Below, piece by piece: positions 53,029 through 61,751 of a DNA stretch of 64,000 nucleotides. The DNA lies in NCBI GenBank assembly GCA_003326205.1, contig LWTK01000052.1, positions 1 to 64,000 of the forward strand, read 5' to 3'. Positions within the stretch are counted from its first letter, which is position 1. Each line of letters opens with the position of its first letter. The notes under the pieces are model-generated. The model did no database searches. It was given only the letters and a program-made list of their open reading frames with translations, and had not been told where the DNA came from. Source of the DNA: Nostoc sp. ATCC 43529 (GTDB lineage Bacteria > Cyanobacteriota > Cyanobacteriia > Cyanobacteriales > Nostocaceae). Made by a program: the position numbers and the translations under genes.

Positions 53029-53379
53029 TTAGATGATAGATTTTAAAACAACAATAATTCCAGTACGACCTGTTGCTAAATTTGTATTTGTCATCAGATC
53101 AAGGACAGGTTTGCCAACAATTTCCTCTATGATTTTTTTCAATTGTGGTTTAATTAATTTATCTAAATATAATCGCACTTGTTCAGCTAAATTGTCATAG
53201 CCTCCCTGAAGTAAAGTTTCTTCAACGGGGGTAACGGAGTTTTCTAGAGAAATTACAATTTCATTATCAAAAAAATGACAAATAATTTGGCTAGGTGGCT
53301 GTCCAAGTCTTTGATTATATAAATTTTTAACCTGGTCTGATATTTCTGTTTCTAATTGTCCAAGAGTAGGTTGTATCAT
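53029..53379 (-). CDS. DUF2294 family protein
   Basis: A 116-residue soluble protein fitting the DUF2294 family: LETEISDQVKNLYNQRLGQP, QIICHFFDNEIVISLENSVT, PVEETLLQGG and KKIIEEIVGKPVLDLMTNTN. The family occurs widely in Firmicutes and cyanobacteria with no assigned activity. It starts at ATG 53379 and stands alone downstream of upp on the same strand (250-bp gap). The gap 53380-53629 holds no gene. Confidence 0.75.
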   Translation of the reverse strand: MIQPTLGQLETEISDQVKNLYNQRLGQPPSQIICHFFDNEIVISLENSVTPVEETLLQGGYDNLAEQVRLYLDKLIKPQLKKIIEEIVGKPVLDLMTNTNLATGRTGIIVVLKSII

Positions 53380-53629
53380 TAGGAGTTAGAGTATAATATT
53401 TATTCCTCAAGTCTCCAAGTAGGAGTTTTGAAAATTATACTATATTCAGGTAATATTGTGAAAAATTTATCGATACTGTAGATTAAGTTCGTGTATCAAT
53501 GTAATGTATTTAGTAGGATTTTTCAGGCAAAGAATCCCACATACCAGAAGTATAAAAGTTCTTAATCAAGGATTTGCGTTGTGTACATTTAATTACTGCT
53601 CCTTTGTCTTTGGTTAATGAGTAATTATT

Positions 53630-54265
53630 TTATTTTGTACCAAACAAGCGATCGCCTGCATCTCCCAATCCAGGGATAATATAACCATGCTCGTCCAAAT
53701 GCTCATCAATGGCAGCAGTATAAAGTGGTACATCAGGATGCGCTTGGCAGAAACGCTCAATACCTTCCGGTGCAGCAAGTAAGCAGACAAACTTAATTGA
53801 TAGGGGATTAGTTGATTTCAGGCGTTCCACAGCTGCCACAGCTGAATTTCCAGTGGCCAGCATTGGATCGACCACAAGCATATCGCGCTTTTCAACATCA
53901 TGAGGAACTTTGAAATAATACTCAATAGGAATTAGAGTTTTGGGATCGCGATATAAACCAATATGTCCCACCCTTGCTGATGGTATTAACTCTAACATCC
54001 CATCCAAAATTCCTTGTCCTGCACGCATCACGGAGACTAGCACCAATTTTTTATCGGGAGCCAGCATTGGTGCATTCATTGAAGCTAATGGTGTTTGAAT
54101 CTGTTCGGATTTTAGCGGTAAATCTCGCGTCACTTCATAAGCCAATAACAGGCTAATTTCTTTGAGGAGGGTGCGAAATTTCGTGGTGCTGGTTTCAGCT
54201 TTCCGCATCAGCGTTAGTTTGTGCTGAATCAAGGGATGTTCAATTAGTGTTACTTGGTTGTGCAT
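53630..54265 (-). CDS. upp: Uracil phosphoribosyltransferase
   Basis: A 211-residue cytoplasmic enzyme converting uracil and PRPP to UMP and PPi. Key motifs: [27 protein letters not shown], the PRPP-binding loop [18 protein letters not shown] and the uracil-binding end [15 protein letters not shown]. Length is typical. It follows urc4 by 198 bp on the same strand. In the URC pathway a phosphoribosyltransferase makes the nucleotide-type intermediate that is then opened, so upp here may serve catabolism as well as salvage. Confidence 0.95.
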   Translation of the reverse strand: MHNQVTLIEHPLIQHKLTLMRKAETSTTKFRTLLKEISLLLAYEVTRDLPLKSEQIQTPLASMNAPMLAPDKKLVLVSVMRAGQGILDGMLELIPSARVGHIGLYRDPKTLIPIEYYFKVPHDVEKRDMLVVDPMLATGNSAVAAVERLKSTNPLSIKFVCLLAAPEGIERFCQAHPDVPLYTAAIDEHLDEHGYIIPGLGDAGDRLFGTK

Positions 54266-54463
54266 ATTTTTTCACGAAAAAGGGTAAAGGGTAAAGAAAT
54301 TGGAGGAGGATTGTGACCTCCCTCAATTAAAGACCGGACTTAAATGAGGGGGCTTTAAACCCATTTGGGGGAAGGGGAAAGGGAAAAGATACATGCTCTA
54401 AAAAATCCATCCCTTTACCCTTTACCCCTTCCCCTTTCCCCTTTTATTGGTAAAATTTGATAG
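54266..54463. repeat. Inverted repeats between upp and urc4
   Basis: A hairpin GGAGGAGGATTGTGACCTCC lies at about 54302-54322. Longer arms AAAGGGTAAAGGGTAAAG (54280s) and CCCTTTACCCTTTACCCC (54410s) pair across the gap. They could reduce read-through from urc4 to upp. No gene is seen. Confidence 0.6.
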
Positions 54464-55681
54464 TTAAAATACTGTACCATCACTATCTATTTGGATAGGT
54501 GACGTACCACCTGTTCTAAGTTCAGCGGCAATCTTACGCCCAGCTGTCCAAGTTCCACCTTGGAGAATTTTCACTAATGGCATTTCTTCGGGGGTCATAT
54601 TCAACTTTTCGCGCACTGTAGCGGCGATATAATCTAAGAGAATCACAGTTAAAGCACGCCATTCAACTATAACTTCTGATGCTACTGAATGGGGCGATCG
54701 CCAAACCTCTGAGTCTTTCACACCAATAAGTCCTAAATCAATGCACAATCCCCCATTTCGATATTCTGGTAATCCTGTAAGGGCATCTAAACCAGTAATT
54801 ACTAAACCGAGTTCTTGTAGTGGTTCTAATAAAGAATATGTCAGCCATTGAGACAATTTGTGAAAAGGCACTAAACCATCATTGCTAACAGCTGGATGTC
54901 GCCAAACATCTCCCAAATTTACCCCAGCAACTTCTAATCTCCCAGGCCAAATTTCACTAAATCCTTCTAAAACTGCACTGAAAACTGTTGCAGCTGCTAA
55001 CTGCCCATTTTCAGATTTACCCAAAAGATAATTTACCAAATTTCCTGGACGAGGGTTTTCGTTACCAAACAAATTAGGTGAATAAACTACAGCTTGTCCT
55101 AATTTTTGTAATAATTTCAAGCGCCCAGAAATTCCCACAAGAGGATTTTCTGCATTTACCTGAAAACCTGTGGCGAGTTCTGCTTCTGTAAATCCTTGCA
55201 ATTTTTGAGCATCTACTTGGGGCAAATTATGACTCGAAAAAGCACCTTCACAAAACATTTGAAAACTGGCTACAGCTAACCCTTCCGATCGCCCCAATTT
55301 TAACCCAGTCTCCTGTTCATCATAACGCCAGTTGTTCCCTGCACCCGCATCCAACAATACACTGACAATCGCCAAATCAAACTTAGCAGCAGCTTTTTCC
55401 AGAGGTGTTAGTCCCGCCAGCTGAGTATCCAACACAGCTAAACGCGCTACACCCCCAGCCTCAAAATGTCGCCAACGGCTATGAAAGGGAATTTGCAAAT
55501 CCGGGTACTCGCAACGCATGACTTCGATTACATAATCTGCAACTTTTGTCAATTGCGTCAAATCGCAATTAAAATAACGCGATTTTCCCTCATTTACGAA
55601 TGCAAACAGTTGCCTACACCGTTCCCGAATCGCCGCTGGCGAACGAAGATATGCAATTAATTGTTTTTTGTCATTAGTCAT
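54464..55681 (-). CDS. URC4/Urg3 family protein (DUF1688)
   Basis: A 405-residue protein of the DUF1688 family, known as URC4 in yeast uracil catabolism and Urg3 in fission yeast. Characteristic blocks are IPFHSRWRHFEAGGVARLAV, LLDAGAGNNWRYDEQETGLK, LGRSEGLAVASFQMF, NPLVGISGRLKLLQKLG and PGNLVNYLL, with GGLCIDLGLIGVKD near the end. Its exact reaction is not established; it is genetically needed for uracil breakdown. It follows the GTP-cyclohydrolase-like gene by 81 bp, in the same operon as upp. The set is typical of bacterial URC clusters. Confidence 0.88.
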   Translation of the reverse strand: MTNDKKQLIAYLRSPAAIRERCRQLFAFVNEGKSRYFNCDLTQLTKVADYVIEVMRCEYPDLQIPFHSRWRHFEAGGVARLAVLDTQLAGLTPLEKAAAKFDLAIVSVLLDAGAGNNWRYDEQETGLKLGRSEGLAVASFQMFCEGAFSSHNLPQVDAQKLQGFTEAELATGFQVNAENPLVGISGRLKLLQKLGQAVVYSPNLFGNENPRPGNLVNYLLGKSENGQLAAATVFSAVLEGFSEIWPGRLEVAGVNLGDVWRHPAVSNDGLVPFHKLSQWLTYSLLEPLQELGLVITGLDALTGLPEYRNGGLCIDLGLIGVKDSEVWRSPHSVASEVIVEWRALTVILLDYIAATVREKLNMTPEEMPLVKILQGGTWTAGRKIAAELRTGGTSPIQIDSDGTVF

Positions 55682-55762
55682 TGCACATTGGTAAAAATAA
55701 GGCAGAAGGCAGAAGTTCTTTAATTTTGAATTTTGAATTTTGAATTTTGAATTGATTTCTCC

Positions 55763-57028
55763 CTACTCTACCAAGCCTCGCCCTTTCACCTCAGCTAAGC
55801 CATCAGCATCTAACACATCGCCTGTGGTGTAATATCCAGCGGCTTTTTTTGCCTCGATTTCTACGCGTGCATCTTGGGGAATTAAATCTTCTGGGATGGG
55901 TATTCTTTTTACAATCTCAATTCCCGCCTGGGTGATGGCATTGTATTTCATATTACTCATGGATACCATGCGGTCAATGCGGGTAATGCCCAGCCAATGT
56001 AAGACATCTGGCATCAATTCTTGGAAGCGCATATCTTCCACGCCGGCGACACATTCGGTGCGGGCAAAGTAGGCATCAGCGCGATCGCCTCCTTCTTGCC
56101 GCTTCCTGGCGTTGTATACTAAGAATTTCGTCACCTCTCCTAAGGCACGGCCTTCTTTACGACAATAAATAATTACACCCACCCCGCCTTCCTGGGCGGT
56201 TTGGACGCATACTTCAATTCCATGTACTAAGTAGGGGCGACAGGTGCAAATATCTGAGCCAAATACGTCAGAACCGTTGCATTCATCATGAACTCGCACG
56301 GCTACGGGTTTATTGGGATCGGCGATCGCAGTAATATCACCCACAATATACACTGTCACGCCTCCAATTGGCGGCAAAAACACCTCCAAATCCGAACGCG
56401 TCACCAATTCCGGAAACATCCCGCCGGTTTGTTCAAATAAAGCACGGCGCAATTGCGCCTCTGAAATGCCAAAACGCTTGGCAATTCCTGGTAAATACCA
56501 AACTGGTTCAATGGCGGCTTTAGTGACGACTAAATCGCCACCTAATTTCATAATTTTGCCATCTACCTGCAAGCGCCCTTTGTCTATTGCATCTTGCAGT
56601 TCCGGCATATTAATGTGAGCTTTCGTGATGGCGATGGTGGGACGAATATCATATCCCTGTTGGTAATACGATGAAAATACCTCAGATGGCATCCCGCCAA
56701 AGGGATCGAGGGAAACTATCTTCTGGGCATCAAACCAACTGGGGTAAGGGCCGATATGCTCTACTGGGGATGTATTTGTCAAATCGGCTCGATGATCTGA
56801 CTGCAAAGCACCGCTAGCCACTGCTAAAGCACGATAAATCGCATAACTCCCAGAGTGAGTACCGATGACGTTGCGATGTGCTTGCTTGGTCAGCGTGGCA
56901 ATAATCGGCCCCCTTTGCATGGGATCGGTTGCCCCCCATTGAATGGGAATTGGCTTAGGGCCAAAGCTACTAGGATGCGAAGTAAGAACAATATGCCTGG
57001 AAACGTCGTTTTGCTTTGGCATAGTCAT
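55763..57028 (-). CDS. URC1-like GTP cyclohydrolase II family protein
   Basis: A 421-residue protein related to GTP cyclohydrolase II (RibA), but with a ~200-residue N-terminal domain that RibA lacks. The zinc-binding Cys cluster is kept: HDECNGSDVFGSDICTCRPY, with CRKEGRALGEVTKFLVYNAR as the active-site Arg region. Adjacency to a URC4/DUF1688 gene and upp identifies it as the URC1 type, acting on a uracil-derived ribotide rather than in riboflavin synthesis. The first gene of the leftward operon, divergent from a TPR protein and ABC importer (281-bp gap, no clear NtcA site GTA-N8-TAC seen). Confidence 0.9.
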   Translation of the reverse strand: MTMPKQNDVSRHIVLTSHPSSFGPKPIPIQWGATDPMQRGPIIATLTKQAHRNVIGTHSGSYAIYRALAVASGALQSDHRADLTNTSPVEHIGPYPSWFDAQKIVSLDPFGGMPSEVFSSYYQQGYDIRPTIAITKAHINMPELQDAIDKGRLQVDGKIMKLGGDLVVTKAAIEPVWYLPGIAKRFGISEAQLRRALFEQTGGMFPELVTRSDLEVFLPPIGGVTVYIVGDITAIADPNKPVAVRVHDECNGSDVFGSDICTCRPYLVHGIEVCVQTAQEGGVGVIIYCRKEGRALGEVTKFLVYNARKRQEGGDRADAYFARTECVAGVEDMRFQELMPDVLHWLGITRIDRMVSMSNMKYNAITQAGIEIVKRIPIPEDLIPQDARVEIEAKKAAGYYTTGDVLDADGLAEVKGRGLVE

Positions 57029-57309
57029 GAATATTTTTGTAATGTTTTTATGAACTATTAGTTACTAGGGAACTGTCAACTACCTATAGTTAGTTTTTAT
57101 TTTTAAAAGCGTGACATCCTTACCAACAAGCAGTTGTGACTTTCAATGTCGAGTTTGGCATTAGTCATATTGTCGAATACAAAAAATAACACAGAAATTT
57201 CATAAATAGCAATTGTTCTCCGTAAATTTAAAGATGACTTTAAAATTGTTTTAGACGTTAAATTTTGTGAGAAAGTAAAAATAAAGGTATATTCACCGAT
57301 CTCAAATTC

Positions 57310-57792
57310 ATGGATTCTTTATCAATTAATTCCTTACTTGAAGAGTTGAAAAATCCCGATGCTACAGTCCGCGAACAGGCAACCAGAAAAATCTGGCGAA
57401 TCTGGTTTCAGCAAAAGGGAATCTATGGGCTAGAAAGGATTGACCGCAGCCAAAAATTACTAGATGCGGGCGAAATTACTGAAGCGGAAACAGCACTGAC
57501 GGAACTTCTCAGAGAACAGCCAGATTTTGCCGAAGCTTGGAACAGGCGAGCTTTTCTTTATTACAGCATTGGCGATTATCAAAAATCTCTGGCAGATTGT
57601 GAGATGGTTGTGCAGATCAATCCAATACATTTTGGTGCCCTTCATGGTATGGGCTTGTGTTATGCAGCACTAGGAAGGTATGGCGAGGCAATCCGCGCTT
57701 TTAAACGCGCTCTTGAAATTCAACCCTATTCCCTGGTGAATCAAAAATTGATTCTAGAATGTACGTATAGATTGACCTACGACGGTAGATAG
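57310..57792 (+). CDS. TPR repeat protein
   Basis: A 160-residue helical protein. After an N-terminal helix pair (LLEELKNPDATVREQATRKI) there are about three tetratricopeptide repeats: ITEAETALTELLREQPDFAE, AWNRRAFLYYSIGDYQKSLA and ALHGMGLCYAALGRYGEAIR with FKRALEIQPYS. TPR proteins are scaffolds. It has no signal peptide. Its stop is 21 bp before the ABC binding-protein gene, so it is probably in the importer operon, facing away from the URC genes. Its partner is unknown. Confidence 0.85.
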   Translation: MDSLSINSLLEELKNPDATVREQATRKIWRIWFQQKGIYGLERIDRSQKLLDAGEITEAETALTELLREQPDFAEAWNRRAFLYYSIGDYQKSLADCEMVVQINPIHFGALHGMGLCYAALGRYGEAIRAFKRALEIQPYSLVNQKLILECTYRLTYDGR

Positions 57793-57813
57793 GAGATACT
57801 ATCATACTATTTT

Positions 57814-58878
57814 ATGAATCCGTCTTCGCCCTCATCAGCAACAATTCATCGCCTAACTCGCCGTGATTTTATTCAATACGGTTCTATCTGTATTGCTAGC
57901 AGCTTAATTGCAGCTTGTACTAACAACAACCAACCGTCAACGAAAAGTTCGGGGTTGGACAAAGTGACATTCGGCACAAACTGGATAGCACAAGCAGAAC
58001 ACGGGGGATTCTACCAGGCGATCGCCACTGGTATTTACAAAGACTACGGTTTAGATGTCACCATTAAAATGGGTGGCCCCCAGGTAGGGAGTGGTACTCA
58101 ATTGTTGATGGGGGGTGCGGTAGATTTCTTTATGGGTTATGGCATTGATGCCGTGAATGCCATTGCACAGGGTATTCCCAAAATCACAGTCGCAGCAATT
58201 TTTCAGAAAGATCCTTGGTGTCTCATCGCCCATCCCAACACAGCAATTAAAACCCTTGGCGACCTTAAAGGCAAACCAATTTATGTCTCTGCTTCTGCCA
58301 ATATTACCTATTGGCCTTTACTCGAAGCAAAGTATGGTTTTACCGACGATCAAAAGCGTCCTTACAATTTTAATCCAGCTCCTTTTTTAACTGATAAAAA
58401 TTCAGCCCAACAAGGTTATGTTACATCTGAACCCTTTGCCATTAAAAAGCAGGGCGGTTTTGAACCAGTGGTATTTTTATTAGCAGATTATGGTTATCAA
58501 CCATACGCAACCACTATTGAAACCAAAAAAGAACTCGTAGAAAAAAATCCCGAATTAGTGCAGCGATTTGTTGATGCTTCCATCAAAGGTTGGTATAGCT
58601 ATTTAGAAAATCCCCAACCAGGTAATCAACTGATTAAAAAAGATAATCCAGAAATGACAGATGAGCAATTAGCTTATAGCATTCAAAAGCTCAACGAATA
58701 TGGAATCATTCTTTCTGACATAGCAGAAAAACAAGGTATTGGCGCAATGAGTGACGAGAAGTGGAAATCACTCTTCGATAGTATGGTTGATACTAAGATT
58801 TCCCAACCCAATGTCAATTATAAAGAAGCGTATACCTTGCAATTTGTGAATAAAGGAGTAGGCTATTACAAGAAGTGA
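57814..58878 (+). CDS. ABC transporter substrate-binding lipoprotein (NMT1/THI5-like)
   Basis: A 354-residue lipoprotein. The N-terminus has a twin Arg (TRRDFIQYG), a hydrophobic stretch and a lipobox LIAAC with Cys35 for lipid attachment. The mature domain is NMT1/THI5-like: FGTNWIAQAEHGGFYQAIAT, GIYKDYGLDVTIKMGGP and MGGAVDFFMGYGIDAVNAIA. Such proteins bind pyrimidines (thiamine precursors, formylaminopyrimidine), riboflavin precursors, or sulfonates. Given the divergent URC genes, a pyrimidine such as uracil is the best guess. No TPP riboswitch is seen upstream. Confidence 0.88.
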   Translation: MNPSSPSSATIHRLTRRDFIQYGSICIASSLIAACTNNNQPSTKSSGLDKVTFGTNWIAQAEHGGFYQAIATGIYKDYGLDVTIKMGGPQVGSGTQLLMGGAVDFFMGYGIDAVNAIAQGIPKITVAAIFQKDPWCLIAHPNTAIKTLGDLKGKPIYVSASANITYWPLLEAKYGFTDDQKRPYNFNPAPFLTDKNSAQQGYVTSEPFAIKKQGGFEPVVFLLADYGYQPYATTIETKKELVEKNPELVQRFVDASIKGWYSYLENPQPGNQLIKKDNPEMTDEQLAYSIQKLNEYGIILSDIAEKQGIGAMSDEKWKSLFDSMVDTKISQPNVNYKEAYTLQFVNKGVGYYKK

Positions 58879-59025
58879 ATCAATTTTGGGTTTTAGATTT
58901 TAGATTTATTTTATATATGATTCGGGGGCTTGCAACCTGTTTAAATTTGTAATATTCAATCCAAAATCTAAAATTTAGAATCTAAAATTAGGTGAGCGAT
59001 CGCTGTTATCCTTCAAACTTTTTGC

Positions 59026-59778
59026 ATGAGTAACCGTCCCATTATCACACTCAGTCACATTAGCAAAGTCTACGCCAATGGTACTGTTGCCCTGCAAGAC
59101 TTGAATTTAGCAATTCCAGAGTCACAATTCGTTAGTTTAGTTGGCCCCTCTGGTTGCGGTAAAAGCACAGTACTGCGATTGATTGCCGGACTAGGGCCTA
59201 TGAGTTCTGGTAATATTGACTGGGGCATAACTCAGCAAGCAAAAAAATTGGCTTTTGTTTTTCAAGATGCTGCACTCATGCCTTGGGCAAACGTTTGGGA
59301 GAATATACGCCTACCACTAAAGTTGGCGGGAATGTCTAAAAAAGATAGTCAAAAATTGGTGCAGCAGACATTAACGCTGGTAGGATTAGAAGGTTTTGAA
59401 GAAAACTATCCCCGCGAATTATCTGGTGGGATGAAAATGCGGGTATCAATTGCTAGGGCATTAGTAACTCAGCCAAATGTCTTGTTAATGGATGAACCAT
59501 TTGGGGCATTAGATGAAATTACTCGGAGTAAACTCAATAGCGATTTACTCGATTTATGGTATCAACAGCACTGGACGGTGGTTTTTGTCACCCACAATAT
59601 TTACGAAGCAGTCTATTTATCAAATCGGGTGCTAGTCATGGGGACAAGTCCGGGACGTATCGTAGCAGATATAGAAATTGATGCTTCCTATCCCCGTGAC
59701 GATGACTTTCGTACATCATTGCTGTATAACCAATATTGCCGTGAAATTTCTCTGCATTTAGCCCAAGCTATGAGTTAG
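59026..59778 (+). CDS. ABC transporter ATP-binding protein (SsuB/TauB-like)
   Basis: A 250-residue importer ATPase. Walker A VGPSGCGKST (Lys46), Q-loop AFVFQDAALMPWANV, signature LSGGMKMRVSIARA, Walker B VLLMDEPFGALDE and H-loop VVFVTHNIYEAVY are all present. The type energises nitrate, sulfonate, taurine and pyrimidine-precursor importers. It follows the binding-protein gene by 147 bp, whose AT-rich gap has AATCTAAAATTT-type repeats. It starts at ATG 59026 and precedes the permease after 178 bp. Confidence 0.93.
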   Translation: MSNRPIITLSHISKVYANGTVALQDLNLAIPESQFVSLVGPSGCGKSTVLRLIAGLGPMSSGNIDWGITQQAKKLAFVFQDAALMPWANVWENIRLPLKLAGMSKKDSQKLVQQTLTLVGLEGFEENYPRELSGGMKMRVSIARALVTQPNVLLMDEPFGALDEITRSKLNSDLLDLWYQQHWTVVFVTHNIYEAVYLSNRVLVMGTSPGRIVADIEIDASYPRDDDFRTSLLYNQYCREISLHLAQAMS

Positions 59779-59856
59779 AATTTAGAATTCTGAATACTCT
59801 ATGTATAAACAGAGAGACTTTTAATAAGTGATTTACAAAAAATAAATGATTCAATA

Positions 59857-59917
59857 TTGTGGGGTGGGCATCTTGCCCGCCCGTAATTATGGGCGGGCGA
59901 GACGCCCACCCCACAAG
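59857..59917. repeat. GTGGGGTGGGC hairpin between ABC ATPase and permease genes
   Basis: TTGTGGGGTGGGCATCTTGC pairs with GGCGAGACGCCCACCCCACA as a strong ~24-bp imperfect stem with a GCCCGCCCGTAATTATGGGC loop arm. The same core is at 45651-45710. Its position inside the ABC operon could shield or weaken expression of the permease. Confidence 0.8.
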
Positions 59918-59956
59918 AAATAATTGGATGTTTTTATTTAAACGTAGCTAAAAATA

Positions 59957-60772
59957 ATGTTTAAAAAATCAAATAAAATACTAGAAAAATTAATTTCCGC
60001 TGATGTTTTCGCACCGATCGCAGTTGGTATTGTAGTATTATTTCTATGGGATATCTTAGTGCGGGTAATGCATTTACCTCCTTATATCCTCCCAGGGCCA
60101 ATATTAGTATTTCAAACCTTAATTAGTGACTGGAATGAGCTTTTTCCATCATTATTAATTACACTGCAAATCACAATCTTTGCCTTTATTGCTGCGGCAA
60201 TTTCCGGTTTGCTGATGGCGATTTTGTTCGCTCAAAGTAAATGGATTGAGCGCAGTTTATTTCCCTATGCAGTAATTTTACAGACAACTCCCATAGTAGC
60301 GATCGCACCTTTAATAATTCTTTGGCTAAAAAATAACACTTTCGCCGCCTTAGTAGTTTGTGCCTGGATAGTGGCCTTTTTTCCCATTGTTTCTAACACT
60401 ACATTAGGACTCAACAGTGTTGACCGTAACTTGCTCAACTTATTCCAACTTTACAAAGCTTCTCGCTGGCAAACACTACTATATCTCCGGTTACCTAGTG
60501 CCATGCCTTACTTTTTAGGCGGGTTAAAAATCAGCGGTGGTTTAGCATTAATTGGTGCCGTGGTTGCGGAATTTGTTGCCGGGACTGGTGGCGCAAAATC
60601 AGGTATTGCTTACCGGATTTTGATATCTAGCTATAACTTACAAATTCCTCGGATGTTTGCAGCACTATTTCTAACAACTGGGTTGGGTGTATTGATTTTT
60701 GTTGGTCTGAGTACTTTATCTGATTTTATATTAAGTAAGTGGCATGAAAGTGCTCTTAAAGAAGAAAACTAG
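59957..60772 (+). CDS. ABC transporter permease (SsuC/TauC-like)
   Basis: A 271-residue inner-membrane permease with about six hydrophobic segments, starting IAVGIVVLFLWDILVRVMHL. The EAA-type cytoplasmic loop that contacts the ATPase is LFQLYKASRWQTLLYLRLPS, followed by AMPYFLGGLKISGGLALIGA. It is the third component of the importer with the NMT1/THI5-like binding protein and the ATPase. The ATG at 59957 follows a repeat hairpin, so the gene may have its own ribosome access only. Substrate is as for the binding protein. Confidence 0.93.
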   Translation: MFKKSNKILEKLISADVFAPIAVGIVVLFLWDILVRVMHLPPYILPGPILVFQTLISDWNELFPSLLITLQITIFAFIAAAISGLLMAILFAQSKWIERSLFPYAVILQTTPIVAIAPLIILWLKNNTFAALVVCAWIVAFFPIVSNTTLGLNSVDRNLLNLFQLYKASRWQTLLYLRLPSAMPYFLGGLKISGGLALIGAVVAEFVAGTGGAKSGIAYRILISSYNLQIPRMFAALFLTTGLGVLIFVGLSTLSDFILSKWHESALKEEN

Positions 60773-60840
60773 ATCGGAATTTGATTATGCTCTAGAGGTC
60801 GGAGAATTTCAAGAGTTAATTCCTCTACCTTTCAAATTTT

Positions 60841-61149
60841 TTATTCAATTTCGATATTTCTTTGTTTCCAGTAATTTGGTTTGTGCTTACCATGCGCGAT
60901 GGCAATAACCCAAATCACCTCTTCAAGCTCAGTATAAAAAATCAAATAGGGAAAACTTTGAATAGTATAACGACGTATTCCTTGAATTTTATACGGAGTT
61001 CCTAAATTAGGATTTTGCTGAATTCTCATTACAGCTTTTTCCACTTCAGACAGTAAATCTAATCCCAAGCCTACTTTTTGAGCTTCATAGTAAGCTATTG
61101 CAGCATCAAGATCCTTTCGCGCTTCGGTGTGGATAACAATAAACTTCAC
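60841..61149 (-). CDS. ParE/RelE-type toxin
   Basis: A 102-residue protein of the RelE/ParE superfamily: VIHTEARKDLDAAIAYYEAQ, GLDLLSEVEKAVMRIQQNPN, then RRYTIQSFPYLIFYTELEEV and VIAIAHGKHKPNYW at the end. The R-R-Y and AHGKRxPxYW-type blocks are typical. ParE members inhibit gyrase; RelE members cut mRNA, and the sequence does not decide which. The start is GTG, overlapping the antitoxin stop by 4 bp (GTGA). It is convergent to the ABC permease gene. Confidence 0.85.
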   Translation of the reverse strand: MKFIVIHTEARKDLDAAIAYYEAQKVGLGLDLLSEVEKAVMRIQQNPNLGTPYKIQGIRRYTIQSFPYLIFYTELEEVIWVIAIAHGKHKPNYWKQRNIEIE

Positions 61150-61376
61150 AAATACTTTTCTCGTAACTCAGAAAAAACTTGAGATGATGCTTCTCCAATA
61201 GCTGTTTTACGATTAATATCCTCCAATCGTTCGGTTAATTCATTATCCCAAGCAGTTTCTAGATTATCATCTATATCTCCATCTAGAGAATGAATTAAAA
61301 AGTAGGCGATTTCAGCACGTTCTTTTGCAGAAAGCTGAGAAAGTTCGAGTTTAAGTTTTTCGGCAGTTTCACTCAT
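61146..61376 (-). CDS. Addiction-module antitoxin (PF09720 type)
   Basis: A 76-residue acidic antitoxin, first gene of the toxin-antitoxin pair. LELSQLSAKERAEIAYFLIH, SLDGDIDD and AWDNELTERLEDINRKTAIG are characteristic. I set the start at ATG 61376, the usual length for the family; the frame from GTG at 61403 would add nine residues. The orphan fragment at 34388-34522 shares its C-terminal motif. Confidence 0.85.
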   Translation of the reverse strand: MSETAEKLKLELSQLSAKERAEIAYFLIHSLDGDIDDNLETAWDNELTERLEDINRKTAIGEASSQVFSELREKYL

Positions 61377-61751
61377 ACTTTGAAGTTTTACCAACACATT
61401 CACAACTAGATTAATAATCTGAAAACAATGACTTAAAATCCAGTATTGTATTATTTTATCAATTTTATAGACTTTAATACATTTGAATCTTAAGAGGTGT
61501 TAACAAATCTTGAGTTTACTAAAATTCATTGTTTTTATCGATGCGTAATGTATTCTGATATTAAAGATGGCAAATGGCTGTAACACAATTTAAGCGATCG
61601 CAATCCAGCAGAAGAATTAGCGATCGTGGGAGTATCGCCAGATATACTGGGTTTCCAAGCTCCTTACAAGTATAAATATACAGATTATGGCTTAGGGTAA
61701 TTAATAATAAGCTATAGCAATAACCAACTTAGAAACCCTGATTCATAAATT
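61377..61751. other. Intergenic region with a possible gene remnant
   Basis: The gap between the antitoxin gene and the FAD oxidase gene contains one stretch (about 61580-61699) that reads SDRNPAEELAIVGVSPDILG then FQAPYKYKYTDYGLG and a stop, directly after an in-frame TAA. It looks coding in composition but has no start, so it may be the tail of a lost gene. Nothing else is seen. Confidence 0.4.

Noticed and set aside
57029-57309. NtcA site or TPP riboswitch upstream of the ABC/URC genes
   Set aside because: No GTA-N8-TAC motif and no THI-box-like core could be found by eye.
61580-61699. Short coding-like stretch before the FAD oxidase
   Set aside because: It begins after a stop without a start codon; it may be a gene remnant but cannot be assigned.
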